Below are positions 43,578 through 53,292 of a DNA stretch of 64,000 bases, piece by piece. A model generated the notes under the pieces. The model worked only from the letters and a program-made list of their open reading frames with translations, had not been told where the DNA came from and did not search any database. Source of the stretch: Bauldia sp. (lineage in GTDB: Bacteria > Pseudomonadota > Alphaproteobacteria > Rhizobiales > Kaistiaceae); NCBI GenBank assembly GCA_028284325.1, contig JANQRX010000003.1:434001-498000 (forward strand). The letters run 5' to 3'. A program made the translations under genes and the position numbers. Numbering within the stretch: position 1 is the first letter of the stretch; each line of letters opens with the position of its first letter.

Positions 43578-43892
43578 TCAATCCATGTGGAACTGAAGCG
43601 GCAGAAGAAATGGAAAGTCGGTCGTGCTGTCGATGTCGATCTTCATGATCGGCGCCATCCATTCGGCCCATTTCGCGTTGACCGGGTCGTTGGCCAGGGC
43701 CTTGCGCGCGGCGTCCAGATCGTCGGTCTCGAAGTAGCCGAACAACGTCAGTCCGTGGCGAAAGATATTGTAGTTGCGGATGCCCGCCTCACGCAGGGCG
43801 TCGAGCATATCCGGCCAAATCTCGTCGTGACGGCGCTTGTATTCCTCTTCATAACCCGGGCGGACTTCCAGCACCCACGCATAGTTCGTCAT
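43578..43892 (-). CDS. rhaM: L-rhamnose mutarotase-family protein
   Basis: 104 residues from ATG 43892, overlapping the upstream TIM-barrel gene by ATGA. Family marks: VRPGYEEEYKRRHDEIWPDM, IRNYNIF, LFGYFE and the C-terminal segment FPFLLPLQFHMD. The fold interconverts sugar anomers, chiefly alpha- and beta-L-rhamnose (RhaU in rhizobia). Together with the RhaS-like binding protein it points to L-rhamnose, L-fucose or a related 6-deoxysugar. Confidence 0.88.
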   Translation of the reverse strand: MTNYAWVLEVRPGYEEEYKRRHDEIWPDMLDALREAGIRNYNIFRHGLTLFGYFETDDLDAARKALANDPVNAKWAEWMAPIMKIDIDSTTDFPFLLPLQFHMD

Positions 43893-44722
43893 CGGCGTTC
43901 CTCCGCGTTCTCGCCCGCCCAATCCCGATAGATGTCGCGAAGCGCGATGGTCTCGCTCAGGACATCATCGAACAATGTGTTCATGTAGTCCTGATGCACA
44001 TATTCCAGCGAGGCCGCGCCTTGATATCCAATGTCGCGCAACCGGCCGAACAGGGCCGGCATGTTGATCGTGCCCTGGTGGCCCTTGGCTTGAAGCTCGC
44101 CGGGTCGCGCTTGGCGAAGATGCACGTGGGCGGCGTGCTCCGCCAACACGTCGATCTCATCCTGGCGGTAGCCGAGGCAAACGAAATGCGCGTAGTCGAG
44201 GGTGAGCTTCAAGCCATCGACGCGCTCAATCATACGCAACACATCCGTCGGTGACTCGAGGAAAGAATGGACATGCGGCTCAATGGTCAGCGTTGCGCGG
44301 TAGTTCCGTGACAGCGCCACCATCGCCGTCAGCGAAGCGGCCGATGCCTCGAAGGCGTCGGCCCGCGACTGCCCGGCGTTCACAACGCCTGGGAGAATGA
44401 ACACCGTCGCGATCTCTGCCGCGTCACAGAAGGTCAGGACTTTCTCCAGATCGGCCAGGTTCGCGTCGAGGGTCCCGGGTCGCGCCAGGTTGCGGTCCTC
44501 GAGACCATCGCCGAACAGGTGGTAGTAGCTGGGCACCCTGACGCCGAGCGCCGCGATCTCAGCCCCCTGCCCTGCAGGATGGGCGACGATGGCGTCACGT
44601 GACAACGCCGACCGGTAGAACAACCCCACGTCGAGAGCGCCGATCCCGAGAACCGTGCTGAGGCCTGCTGCTTCCCGCAGGGTACACCGCGGCAGCGACC
44701 AGCTGGTCAGCGACAGATACAC
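43889..44722 (-). CDS. Sugar phosphate isomerase/epimerase-family TIM-barrel protein
   Basis: 277 residues of the xylose-isomerase-like (AP endonuclease 2) fold. Metal-ligand positions are suggested by Glu in LTIEPHVHS, Asp-His in TLDYAHFV, and His in HVHLRQARPG; SLEYVHQD near the end supplies the last Glu. It overlaps the mutarotase start and follows the Gfo/Idh gene by three bases. This pairing with Gfo/Idh oxidoreductases is common in routes that form and rearrange keto-sugars. Confidence 0.87.
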   Translation of the reverse strand: MYLSLTSWSLPRCTLREAAGLSTVLGIGALDVGLFYRSALSRDAIVAHPAGQGAEIAALGVRVPSYYHLFGDGLEDRNLARPGTLDANLADLEKVLTFCDAAEIATVFILPGVVNAGQSRADAFEASAASLTAMVALSRNYRATLTIEPHVHSFLESPTDVLRMIERVDGLKLTLDYAHFVCLGYRQDEIDVLAEHAAHVHLRQARPGELQAKGHQGTINMPALFGRLRDIGYQGAASLEYVHQDYMNTLFDDVLSETIALRDIYRDWAGENAEERR

Positions 44723-44725
44723 GGG

Positions 44726-45772
44726 CTAGGCCTCCACCGCTTCGACTTGCCCGCTGGCGATCGAACGGTACATGGCGTCAAGGGTGCGAACGACCCGTGC
44801 GCCGTTGGTCGCGTCCGCGTCGTTGGCGGCTCCCGTACCGGCGCAGATCTCGATGAAGCGCGGTACCGGCAACGTCCCATCGTAGGCGTGGTCCCCGTCC
44901 GGAATGCCGATAACCTCGTCGTCGGCATCGCTGCGCCTGACTTCCAGCCGCGCCCGCTCGGCATCGAACACCAGCATGCCTTCCGTGCCGAAGATCCTGA
45001 CGTCGAGCTGTACCTCGCAGTGTTTCGGCACGGTCGAGGCCCCCGACAGCGCCATGGTACCGCCGTTGGTCATGCGCACGGTCGCCGCGTCGTAGTAGTC
45101 GACGCCGGTCGCGGATTTGCCGGCCATGCAGAAAACGGCTTCCGGTTCCACGTTGGCCACGCGATAGGCCCAGGCGAGGGAATGGGACATCTGCCCCCAG
45201 CCGTAGCCACCGGCCTTCTCCGGATCAGCCCACGTCGACGCCGGTGGTCGATACATGTGATCGACCGTCTCCAGCATGGGCCGTCCGTCAAAGAGGTCCT
45301 CCAGCGGAGAGCCCATCTGGCAGACGATGTGGCGCACACTGCCGATCCGGCCGTCGGCCACCAGCGCCGCGGCGGCCGCCGTGAAGGGACGGAAGTTCCA
45401 GCCGCATGGTATCAGGATCTCCTTACCGGCGCGGTCTGCGGCGGCAACCATGGCCCGGGCGTCGGCGGAGGTGGTGGCCATCGGCTTTTCGACCAGCACG
45501 TGCAGGCCGGCCTCAAGGCATCGGATCGCGACCTGGGCGTGAGCGGTATGTGGCGTCGCGACCATCACGCCATCGAGGTCGGTGGTCGTCAGCATCGCCG
45601 CGAGATCGGTGAAGCGCCCCGCGATACCAAACTTCTCGCCCACCTCGCCAACCCGGCGTTCATCGAGATCACAGATCGCGACGACGTCGGCCTCGGGGTG
45701 TGCCGCCGCTGTTGGAATGTGATTGAAAGTCGCCCACCAGCCGGTGCCGACCACGCCAAGTCTCACAGTCAC
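44726..45772 (-). CDS. Gfo/Idh/MocA-family oxidoreductase
   Basis: 348 residues: Rossmann motif GVVGTGWWATFNH, EKPMATT with the conserved Lys, then the alpha/beta substrate domain. Start GTG 45772 overlaps the regulator stop (GTGA). It sits with a TIM-barrel isomerase and mutarotase in the importer operon and probably oxidises the imported sugar with NAD(P). Confidence 0.9.
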   Translation of the reverse strand: MTVRLGVVGTGWWATFNHIPTAAAHPEADVVAICDLDERRVGEVGEKFGIAGRFTDLAAMLTTTDLDGVMVATPHTAHAQVAIRCLEAGLHVLVEKPMATTSADARAMVAAADRAGKEILIPCGWNFRPFTAAAAALVADGRIGSVRHIVCQMGSPLEDLFDGRPMLETVDHMYRPPASTWADPEKAGGYGWGQMSHSLAWAYRVANVEPEAVFCMAGKSATGVDYYDAATVRMTNGGTMALSGASTVPKHCEVQLDVRIFGTEGMLVFDAERARLEVRRSDADDEVIGIPDGDHAYDGTLPVPRFIEICAGTGAANDADATNGARVVRTLDAMYRSIASGQVEAVEA

Positions 45773-46506
45773 GGAACTTGCCTCGCATGCTTCCTGGATT
45801 TCATCGTGGCCTTGAAGACATTGCGCATGTGGCGCGCGGCCGCGCGGCCAGCCTTCTCGGCGTCACGGGCGCGAAAAGCGGCGACGATGGCCCGGTGGTC
45901 CTTGAGGCTTTGCTCCAGCACCCCGGGCGTCTCCGAGGCCATGCGCCGGAACTCCAGACCGAGCGCATTCAAGCCCCCGCCGATCCGGCGCAGATACGCG
46001 TTGCCGCAATTGTCCCAGATGACCGTATGGAATTCGTAGTCGTTCCGGCGAAAGCCCTCGGCGCTGTCGAGCAGGTCCTCCTGTTCGGCCAGAATAGCGT
46101 CTAGCTGATCAAGTTGCTCCTTACGCAGGCGCGCCGTAGCGCCTTCGGCCACGGCACTTTCGATGAGAACCCGCGCCGCATAAAGCTCGCGGATATTCGT
46201 GTCCTGGAGCGAAATGAAGAAGTGCAGCGGCTCCAGCAGTTCTTGCGCGTCCAGATCGCTGATGTAGGCGCCACCGCCCTGCCTGGTGCGCACAACACCC
46301 AGGATAGCGAGACCTCGAATGGCCTCGCGGACGCTCGGCCGGCTGACGCCGAGGGACAGGGCGAGGTCCCTTTCCGGCGGCAGGTGATCGCCGGGTTTGA
46401 GCTCGCCGGATTTGACGAGCGACAGAATCCGTTGCGCAACCTGCTCGGCAACCGAACTGCGCGCGATTGGCGACCCGAGGCCCCGGAGTCCGCTGGTGAT
46501 GCTCAT
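45769..46506 (-). CDS. FadR-subfamily (FCD) GntR transcriptional regulator
   Basis: About 245 residues from ATG 46506, overlapping the permease stop (ATGA). Winged helix [40 protein letters not shown], with [10 protein letters not shown]; the all-helical FCD ligand domain follows. It is encoded inside the transport operon that it probably represses. The perfect palindrome at 53098-53118 and its partial copy at 40643 are good candidates for its sites, since FCD proteins bind short inverted repeats. Confidence 0.9.
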   Translation of the reverse strand: MSITSGLRGLGSPIARSSVAEQVAQRILSLVKSGELKPGDHLPPERDLALSLGVSRPSVREAIRGLAILGVVRTRQGGGAYISDLDAQELLEPLHFFISLQDTNIRELYAARVLIESAVAEGATARLRKEQLDQLDAILAEQEDLLDSAEGFRRNDYEFHTVIWDNCGNAYLRRIGGGLNALGLEFRRMASETPGVLEQSLKDHRAIVAAFRARDAEKAGRAAARHMRNVFKATMKSRKHARQVP

Positions 46507-47531
46507 CGGCTGCCGCGCCTCCCACGCCAATTCGACCAGGCCGCCCCGAGGCTCTCGCGCATGTTGGGCGCCAACACCGATACGATCAGCAGGATGCCGA
46601 CGACGCCGGTTTGAATGTGGCCGGTCACGTTCACCAGGGCCATCCCGTTCCTGAGGTTCAGAACGATGAGGATGGACAGGAGGGCGCCATAGAGGGACCC
46701 GCGGCCGCCGAAGATGCTGATGCCGCCCAGCAGCACGATCGTAATGATGTCGAGTTCGAAACCAAGCGCCACGTCACCGCGTACCGCTCCCACCCGTGCC
46801 GCATACAACAGCCCGGCCAGGGCCGAGATCAGACCCGAGGCCGTGAACAGGATCGCCTTGACCCGCGCGACATCCACGCCGGAATAGGCCGCGACGTCTT
46901 TGTTGTTGCCGATGACGAATACCTGCCGGCCAAAGCCGGAGAAGTGCAAGACGACGATGAAGAACGCCAACAGGACGACGAAGATGATCATCGCCAGCGG
47001 CAACGGGCCGACCAATCCCTGCTGACCGAGATTATCGAACCAGGCCGGAAAATCCGTGATGCCACGATCTTCGACCAGGACGCGTGCCAGACCGCGGAAG
47101 CCAATCAGCGTCGCCAGCGTGACGACAAGCGAGGGGAGACCCATGCGGGTGATGAAGAAGGCGTTGAGGTAGCCTCCCGCGGCACCGACCAGCAACACGA
47201 CCGGGATCGCCGCCACGGTTGGAAAGCCCGCCTGGAAGAGCCAACCGAAAGCGCAAGCCGCCAGACCCATCATCGAGGCAACCGAGAGGTCGATCTCGCC
47301 GTTGATGATGATCAGCGTCATGATCAGGGCCACGATGATCTTCTCGATCGAGAGCTGGAAAAGGTTGATCTGATTGGTGACCGTCAGATAGGCGTCGGAC
47401 AGGTTGGCGTTGACCGCGATGATCGCGATCAACACGGCCAGGAGGAGGCCTTCCCAGGAAATCAGCGCCGCCGTCCAGCTGCTTCTGCCCGGCGCGCTCT
47501 TGGCTAGCAGGTCGGATGCATCGACGCTCAT
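46503..47531 (-). CDS. Sugar ABC transporter permease (RbsC/RhaQ-like)
   Basis: 342 residues with about nine hydrophobic segments. It has the branched-chain/ribose permease pattern, including [15 protein letters not shown] near residue 80 and the C-terminal [16 protein letters not shown]. It overlaps the partner permease by ATGA. The order binding protein, ATPase, permease, permease matches the rhizobial rhaSTPQ arrangement. Confidence 0.92.
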   Translation of the reverse strand: MSVDASDLLAKSAPGRSSWTAALISWEGLLLAVLIAIIAVNANLSDAYLTVTNQINLFQLSIEKIIVALIMTLIIINGEIDLSVASMMGLAACAFGWLFQAGFPTVAAIPVVLLVGAAGGYLNAFFITRMGLPSLVVTLATLIGFRGLARVLVEDRGITDFPAWFDNLGQQGLVGPLPLAMIIFVVLLAFFIVVLHFSGFGRQVFVIGNNKDVAAYSGVDVARVKAILFTASGLISALAGLLYAARVGAVRGDVALGFELDIITIVLLGGISIFGGRGSLYGALLSILIVLNLRNGMALVNVTGHIQTGVVGILLIVSVLAPNMRESLGAAWSNWRGRRGSR

Positions 47532-48580
47532 GCCGTCGCTCCGTCCTGTGCGACGCTCTTGTCCCTGCGGTCCTTCATGCGCGCATGCCGCAAGGCCAGC
47601 AGGCGACGCATGAGAACCGCGTCGATCGCAACGGCCCCCAGGATCAGGAAACCCAGAACCGCCTCGCGCCAGAATTCGGACACCAGCGGCCAGCGCACCA
47701 GACTGGTGTCGATGAGGTCGACCAGGATGGCGCCCAACAGCGCGCCCAATACGGTGCCGGAGCCGCCGAATATGTTGATGCCGCCGACCACGACGGCGGC
47801 AACGGATTTAAGTTCGAATCCGAGGCCGGCAACCACCGTGATGTTGCCGAACCGGGCGAGGAAGAAGAAACCCGCCAAACCGGCAAAGGCGCCGCACAGC
47901 ACGAAGGCAAGAAACACGATGCGCGTCGAATTGATCCCAGCCATCACAGCAGCTTCCGGATTGGAGCCGACCGCGTAGAACTTGCGGCCGGTGCGGAGCC
48001 AGGTCAGCGCCAGGTGAACCGTTATGACCACGATCACGGCGGCGAAGAACGTGATCCTGATGTCCAGATCGCCGAAGCTGACGATGTTGGCGCGCGGCAA
48101 CTGCAGGATCCACTCGGGCAGATTGGCCGTGATGATCGACTTGGCGTCGGAGTATTCGACCAGCAGGGAGCGAAAGAGCGCGAGCGTTCCCAGCGTCACA
48201 ATGATCGCGGGAATACGGGCATAGGCGACCAGCACGCCGTTGAACGCGCCAAACCCGGCGCCGATGGCGACGGCCAGGGCGACCGCTAGCAACGGGTGGA
48301 GCCCCGGATAGGTGGACAGCACGTCGCCGACGGCGAACGCGGTGAATCCGACAATCGAACCGACCGACAGATCGATGTTGCGCGTGAGCACGACAAGCGC
48401 CTGGCCCGTCGCGAGGATCGCCATGATCGCGACGCTGGTCGAGACGCGATTGAAAAGCCGCGCGCTGTAGTAGTTGTCGATCTGGCTGCCAAAGAACAGA
48501 ACGATCAGCACAAGGACCACGAAGAGCGCGAGGACGCGCAGGGCCTGGGGGCTGAACCGGTCGAGAACGGCCGCCGCCAT
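47528..48580 (-). CDS. Sugar ABC transporter permease (RbsC/RhaP-like)
   Basis: 350 residues, polytopic, with [18 protein letters not shown] near residue 65 and [18 protein letters not shown] near the C-terminus, both diagnostic of CUT2 sugar permeases. Its ATG overlaps the ATPase stop (TAATG). It forms the channel with the 46503 product. Confidence 0.92.
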   Translation of the reverse strand: MAAAVLDRFSPQALRVLALFVVLVLIVLFFGSQIDNYYSARLFNRVSTSVAIMAILATGQALVVLTRNIDLSVGSIVGFTAFAVGDVLSTYPGLHPLLAVALAVAIGAGFGAFNGVLVAYARIPAIIVTLGTLALFRSLLVEYSDAKSIITANLPEWILQLPRANIVSFGDLDIRITFFAAVIVVITVHLALTWLRTGRKFYAVGSNPEAAVMAGINSTRIVFLAFVLCGAFAGLAGFFFLARFGNITVVAGLGFELKSVAAVVVGGINIFGGSGTVLGALLGAILVDLIDTSLVRWPLVSEFWREAVLGFLILGAVAIDAVLMRRLLALRHARMKDRRDKSVAQDGATA

Positions 48581-50088
48581 TATGCCGGCTCCGCGGTCAG
48601 CTCCTGGCCGGTGGCCAGTTGCATGACGTTTTCTTGAGTCGCTTCGGCACCATCATAGATGCCCATTTGACGCCCCTCGCGCATGACGATGATGCGGTCG
48701 GCCAGCGACAGGACTTCCGGCAAGTCCGACGAGATCACCAACACGGCAACGCCGCTGGCCGCCAGTTCGTGAATGATCTCGTGGACCTCGGCCTTGGCAC
48801 CAACGTCGATTCCGCGTGTGGGCTCGTCGAAGATCATGATGCTTGGCTCGGCGTTCAGCCATTTGGACAGCATCACCTTCTGCTGGTTGCCACCGGACAG
48901 CGTTCCCACGCTGGTGTTGACGTTCGGCGTGCGGATGTTCAGGCGTCGGCGGAAACTCTCGGCCACGTCACGCTCACGCCTGCGATTGACGAGCCCCGAC
49001 CTTGACAGGAACTGTTCCAGCGTCGCCAGCGTTGTGTTGGCCACGATCGACATCGGCATCGCAAGTCCGAGCTTGCGGCGGTCTTCCGAGACGTAGGCGA
49101 TCCCTAGTTCCATGGCCTGTTTGGGATTGGTGATCGCGACAGCCTTGCCATTGATGGCAATGGTTCCCGATTCAGCCGGTACAACGCCGAAAATCGAAAG
49201 GGCGACATCCGTACGCCTGGCCCCCACCAGACCGGCAAGGCACACCACCTCGCCGGCATGCACATCGAAGGTGACGTCGGCGAAGGCACCGTCGACGGTC
49301 AGGCCTTCGATCGACAAGGCCACCTTGTCGGTGGCGTGGCTCTTCTCCCGCGCAAAAAATTCACCGGCATCGCGCCCGACCATCTCGGCGATCATCCGCT
49401 CCGTCGTCACGTCACCGATGTCGCGGGTGGACACGTGCTGCCCGTCGCGCAGGACGGTGACGCGGTCGGCGATCTCGACCACTTCCTCGAGGCGGTGGCT
49501 GATGTAGACGACTGCGACGCCCTCGGCTTTCAGCGCGCGGGCGATGCGCAGGAGTTGATCGACTTCATGGGCCGACAGCGACGCGGTCGGCTCATCCATG
49601 ATGAGCACCTTGACGTCCAGCGCCAGCGCACGCGCGATCTCCACCGTCTGCTGTCCAGCCAAAGTGAGGCCGCTGGCGGCGCGGTCGACCTCGAGAGAAA
49701 CACCAAGGCGCGCGATCAGCCGGTCGGCCTCGGCGTACATCTCGCGCCACCTGACGACCTCGCCAAGCTTGTTGTGCGAGATGAAGATGTTCTCCGCGAC
49801 GTCGAGGTCCGGGAAGACCATCGGCTCCTGGTAGATCGCGGCAATTCCACGCTCCTGGGCGTCGCGTGTGCCCTTGAGCTGGACGGGGACGTCGTCGATG
49901 CGTATCTGGCCGGACGTCGGCTGATGGACGCCCGTCATAATCTTGATGAGCGTCGACTTACCGGCGCCGTTTTCGCCGACGATCCCATGAATCTCACCCG
50001 GCCGCAGCGCTATGGAGACATCGCTCAACGCTGCCGTCATCGCGAAAAACTTGGAGATGCCGAGCAGTTCGAGGATAGCATCGGACAT
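48580..50088 (-). CDS. Sugar ABC transporter ATPase with two nucleotide-binding domains (RbsA/RhaT-like)
   Basis: 502 residues. First domain: Walker A GENGAGKST, then LTLAGQQTVEIA and LIMDEPTASL. Second domain: degenerate Walker A (CLAGLVGARRTDVA), signature LSGGNQQKV, and IMIFDEPTRGIDVG, as usual for CUT2 ATPases. It follows the binding-protein gene after a strong hairpin and is coupled to the first permease gene. Confidence 0.93.
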   Translation of the reverse strand: MSDAILELLGISKFFAMTAALSDVSIALRPGEIHGIVGENGAGKSTLIKIMTGVHQPTSGQIRIDDVPVQLKGTRDAQERGIAAIYQEPMVFPDLDVAENIFISHNKLGEVVRWREMYAEADRLIARLGVSLEVDRAASGLTLAGQQTVEIARALALDVKVLIMDEPTASLSAHEVDQLLRIARALKAEGVAVVYISHRLEEVVEIADRVTVLRDGQHVSTRDIGDVTTERMIAEMVGRDAGEFFAREKSHATDKVALSIEGLTVDGAFADVTFDVHAGEVVCLAGLVGARRTDVALSIFGVVPAESGTIAINGKAVAITNPKQAMELGIAYVSEDRRKLGLAMPMSIVANTTLATLEQFLSRSGLVNRRRERDVAESFRRRLNIRTPNVNTSVGTLSGGNQQKVMLSKWLNAEPSIMIFDEPTRGIDVGAKAEVHEIIHELAASGVAVLVISSDLPEVLSLADRIIVMREGRQMGIYDGAEATQENVMQLATGQELTAEPA

Positions 50089-50107
50089 TGCTGTGGCCCC
50101 ACAGTCC

Positions 50108-50138
50108 GGACCGGGAGCGCAGACTGCGCACCCGGTCC
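50108..50138 (-). terminator. Strong hairpin between binding-protein and ATPase genes
   Basis: GGACCGGG pairs with CCCGGTCC, and after one A-A mismatch GCGCA pairs with TGCGC around a GAC loop, giving 13 pairs. It has no T-run. It follows the binding-protein stop by 21 bases and probably protects or partly terminates that message. Confidence 0.6.
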
Positions 50139-50159
50139 AGGTCTTCTCAGGCGTGCCGA

Positions 50160-51200
50160 CTAGTTGGCGGCCGCCTCGACGTTGTCCTTGTTGTACACCG
50201 TGAACGGCCCCATCAGAACGCGCAGTCCGCTATCGCGTGTCGGGTCCTTTTCGATCGTGTACTCACCCATGCGGCCGGCATCGAACGTCTCGCCGATCTC
50301 GCCCTTGATGGCACCCGTCGCCAGCAAGTAGGAGGTGTAGTAGGTCAGGTAGCCGAGATCGCGGAAATCCCACAGCGCGAACTCAGGCGCACAGCCGTTC
50401 AGCGTGTAGCTGACCATCTCGGACGGCAGCCCGAGGCCAGACACGGCGACCTGGTCGCACAGACCTTCGTCCTGCATCGCCTTCGCCGCGGCCTGGATGC
50501 CGACAGTGGTCGGCGCCATGATCACGCCAAGGTCCGGATACTGGTCAACCAGCGCCAGAGCCCTGTTGTAGCTGACTTCCGACTGGTCATCGCCGTAGAC
50601 GATGTCAACCAGCTCGATGTCGGCATACTTGGAGCCCTTCAACGCGTCTTCCATCGCCGCAATCCAGGCGTTCTGGTTCGCCGCGTCCGGCGTTGCCGAC
50701 AGCACCGCCATCTGCCCGCTGCCGCCAAGCAGCGAGTGCGCCATGTCGGCCATGACGACGCCGATCGAGCCGAAGTCGACCTGCGCCACGAAGACCGATT
50801 CACCGTCGCCGGACGGAATGGGTGAATCCCAGGTCACGACCTTGGTGCCGGCGGCCTGCGCCGCCGTGGCCGACGGGACGATCTGATCGCCCGCGTTGTT
50901 CGACAGCATGACGACGTCCTTACCCTGCGTGGTCGAGGTCGTCATGATTTCGATCTGGCCGGCAACGCTGTTTTCGGGCGTCGGACCGACGAACAGCAGC
51001 TCGCCGGGGTTCTCCAGTTCGGCATGCGCTTCCTGCGCACCCTCATTGGCCTGGTCGAACACCAGGATGCCCAGGAACTTCGGAAGCAGCGTCAGGTCGA
51101 CGCTCTGGCCCTTCTCGGCCATGACGGACTCAGCCGCCGCTGGTGCCGCAAGGCCCGCCGCCATCAGCGCGGCGATCGCGGATGTGATGATTTTGCTCAT
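50160..51200 (-). CDS. rhaS: Rhamnose-type sugar-binding protein (RhaS-like)
   Basis: 346 residues with a Sec signal peptide ([20 protein letters not shown], cleavage near residue 23). AAGGAGGAAACAC precedes ATG 51200. The mature part follows the RhaS pattern: [53 protein letters not shown] and [15 protein letters not shown]. In Rhizobium leguminosarum RhaS binds L-rhamnose. The neighbouring mutarotase strengthens a 6-deoxyhexose call, though no rhamnose kinase or isomerase is present. Confidence 0.85.
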   Translation of the reverse strand: MSKIITSAIAALMAAGLAAPAAAESVMAEKGQSVDLTLLPKFLGILVFDQANEGAQEAHAELENPGELLFVGPTPENSVAGQIEIMTTSTTQGKDVVMLSNNAGDQIVPSATAAQAAGTKVVTWDSPIPSGDGESVFVAQVDFGSIGVVMADMAHSLLGGSGQMAVLSATPDAANQNAWIAAMEDALKGSKYADIELVDIVYGDDQSEVSYNRALALVDQYPDLGVIMAPTTVGIQAAAKAMQDEGLCDQVAVSGLGLPSEMVSYTLNGCAPEFALWDFRDLGYLTYYTSYLLATGAIKGEIGETFDAGRMGEYTIEKDPTRDSGLRVLMGPFTVYNKDNVEAAAN

Positions 51201-51327
51201 GTGTTTCCTCCTTGTGGATGAGCTTTCCCGCCCCGACTCAGGGCAGACGACACCGGTTGATCCGGCAATAAATGGCATTGTTCCTTCTTTCCTCCCTTCG
51301 TCTGCACTCTTGCTGATTGATCTGGCG

Positions 51328-52290
51328 TCATGGGCTCGGCACAGGCTGCCGCGGGGCCTGGCCGTCGAGGGCACGGCGGATATCTTCCGCCACAAAGCGC
51401 TGCAATCGCTCTATCGCGGCATCGGAGTACCAGGCCGCGTGGGGCGACAGCAGCAGGTTGGGCGCGTCGCGAAGCGGTGAAGTTTCGGGCAGCGGCTCCG
51501 TGTTAAAGACGTCGAGCGCGGCGGCGCCGATTGTGTTTGCGGCGAGCGCCGCGGCGAGCGCATCCTCGTCGATCAGCGAACCCCGTGCGCAATTGACCAG
51601 GATGGCGTGGTTCATCATGGTCGCCAGCCGTTCCGCGTTGACATACTGGTAGGTCAGGGGCGTCGACGGCGCGTGCAGAGAAAGAACGTCGCTCTTCGCA
51701 AAGAGTGCTTCCGGGGTCATCAGTTCGATGCCCAGGTCCGCAGCCGCCCCCGGCGCCAAGGCGGGATCCGCGGCCTGGAACGCGAAGCCGAAACCCTTGA
51801 GACGCTGATGCACAGCGCGGCCAATCTTTCCGAAACCGAAGAACCCGAATCGGGTTTCCGCCAGCGGCTTCATCGGCTGGGCGACTTCGGCCGGCTTCCA
51901 GTCGCCGGCTCGCACCGATGCGTCGAGCGCCGGCAACTTTCTGAGCAAGGCGAGCACCGCCGCCGAGGCGTGTTCGGCAACCTCGTCGGTGCAGTAGTCG
52001 GGGACGTACCCGACCCGAACACCCTTCGCCCGCGCGGCGCTGAGGTCGATATTGTCGTAGCCGATGCCATAACGAATGATCGTCGCGTCGTCGGCCAGAC
52101 CTGAGATCGCCTCCGCCGTCACCGGCGCGAACTGAACCGCGACGACCTTGGCGCCCGCGACGCGGGTTGCGACATCGCCGGCGTTGCGGCACTGGAACTC
52201 GGCAAATGACGCGCCCGACTCCGTCGCCGCACGGCGCTCCATGGCGACATTGGGGAACGTGTAGTCGGTGACGACGACATGCCGGGTCAC
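51328..52290 (-). CDS. NAD-dependent D-2-hydroxyacid dehydrogenase
   Basis: 320 residues. Cofactor loop GFGKIG near residue 155; catalytic Arg in NCARGSLID, Glu in NTEPLPE and His in SPHAAWYS are all present. It resembles the CtBP/phosphoglycerate-dehydrogenase branch. It starts four bases inside the end of the acetoacetate-decarboxylase-like gene (ATGA) and precedes the sugar-binding protein gene. It may reduce or oxidise a 2-keto or 2-hydroxy acid in the same pathway. Confidence 0.9.
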   Translation of the reverse strand: MTRHVVVTDYTFPNVAMERRAATESGASFAEFQCRNAGDVATRVAGAKVVAVQFAPVTAEAISGLADDATIIRYGIGYDNIDLSAARAKGVRVGYVPDYCTDEVAEHASAAVLALLRKLPALDASVRAGDWKPAEVAQPMKPLAETRFGFFGFGKIGRAVHQRLKGFGFAFQAADPALAPGAAADLGIELMTPEALFAKSDVLSLHAPSTPLTYQYVNAERLATMMNHAILVNCARGSLIDEDALAAALAANTIGAAALDVFNTEPLPETSPLRDAPNLLLSPHAAWYSDAAIERLQRFVAEDIRRALDGQAPRQPVPSP

Positions 52291-53072
52291 TGGCCGTCTC
52301 CGTCCAGGTAGTCGTGGAGGATCGTGCCGGGAACGAGCGTGAAGTCAGCTCGCCAGTAGTAACCCTCAAGCGGCTCGACGACCGGCAGGCGCGCGACGGG
52401 CGCTTGCGCGTTGGGCCGTAGCTCGACGGTACACGGACCGCCCCAGCATTCGTGGATGGCAATGTCGGAGAGTTGCCGGGACGTGAGCTGGCGGATCGCC
52501 GGTCTGCCGTCGATGTGGTCGACGGCCTTCAGATTGATGTTGGTGGCAAAGTCGAAGTGCTGCGCCAGGTCCGCCGGATCGCCGCGGCGCTGCTTGTACG
52601 GCATCGTGCAGGTGATGACGTCGATACCGTTGCGTTCCAGGGTGCCGACGATGAGGTCGCCCCGGAATTTAAGGTTGGGATTGCCGTACTTCTTGGGCTG
52701 TCCGTGGACCTCGCGACCATGAGCGACGCCGACATCGGACTTCAAAAAGAGATAAGGCGAATAGGCGCCGGCAGCTTTACCCTGAAGCTCCGCGCCGAAC
52801 ATCACGTTGACTTCATAGTAAGGCCCGACCCAGTCGGTATCGTTCATCTTATAGATGTGGATCGCCACAACGTCGCCGCTGGCAACCAGCGGATCGGGGA
52901 GGAGGAAACGCAGCGCCTCAGGGTCGGTCCGATAGAACGCCGACAGGATCTCGGCATTGCGAAAGGCGAACGGAAAGGCCGGCACCATCGGTGCGTCCCA
53001 CGGCGTCGAAAAACCGCCTTGCGCGATGTCGTCGGTCGTCGGTTTGCGGAGCCCGTGACGGCGCTCAGCCAT
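52287..53072 (-). CDS. Acetoacetate decarboxylase-family protein
   Basis: About 261 residues; I chose the second of two adjacent ATGs (53072) because GGAGG lies five bases upstream. The Schiff-base Lys region is kept (REVHGQPKKYGNP), as are the hydrophobic-cone segments PFAFRNAEI and EVNVMFGAE. Family members decarboxylate beta-keto acids or catalyse other Schiff-base chemistry such as dehydration. First gene of the leftward unit, directly behind the perfect palindrome. Here it might act on a 2,4-diketo or beta-keto sugar acid; that is inference. Confidence 0.87.
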   Translation of the reverse strand: MAERRHGLRKPTTDDIAQGGFSTPWDAPMVPAFPFAFRNAEILSAFYRTDPEALRFLLPDPLVASGDVVAIHIYKMNDTDWVGPYYEVNVMFGAELQGKAAGAYSPYLFLKSDVGVAHGREVHGQPKKYGNPNLKFRGDLIVGTLERNGIDVITCTMPYKQRRGDPADLAQHFDFATNINLKAVDHIDGRPAIRQLTSRQLSDIAIHECWGGPCTVELRPNAQAPVARLPVVEPLEGYYWRADFTLVPGTILHDYLDGDGQ

Positions 53073-53097
53073 CATCTCCTCCCCGATGGCCACATCT

Positions 53098-53140
53098 CTA
53101 ATTGGTCATGCCAATTAGCCTATTTTCCCGAACATGACAA
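53098..53140 (-). promoter_or_regulatory. Promoter overlapped by a perfect 21-bp palindrome
   Basis: CTAATTGG, five bases (TCATG), CCAATTAG: perfect eight-base arms at 53098-53118. On the minus strand TTGTCA (53140-53135), a 17-base spacer and TAATTG (53117-53112) make a plausible promoter whose -10 lies inside the palindrome, a layout for repression. The remaining ~150 bases up to the kinase gene show no gene or repeat. Confidence 0.65.
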
Positions 53141-53292
53141 GCGGCGGCTGCGAAGCCGGACGGCGCGATCCGTTGGGGCATAAGGCCGACACCAAAGCGG
53201 AGATGCACTCAGCCGGCTGAGACCTGGAAGACCCCCGTTGAGGGGCGTGGTCGACGCCGTGCAGTGCGCGGCACGTCACACGCGGGTGCAGT

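Noticed and set aside
53119..53292. Possible short frames between the palindrome and the kinase gene
   Set aside because: None has a ribosome site or a recognisable product. The stretch seems to be plain intergenic DNA.
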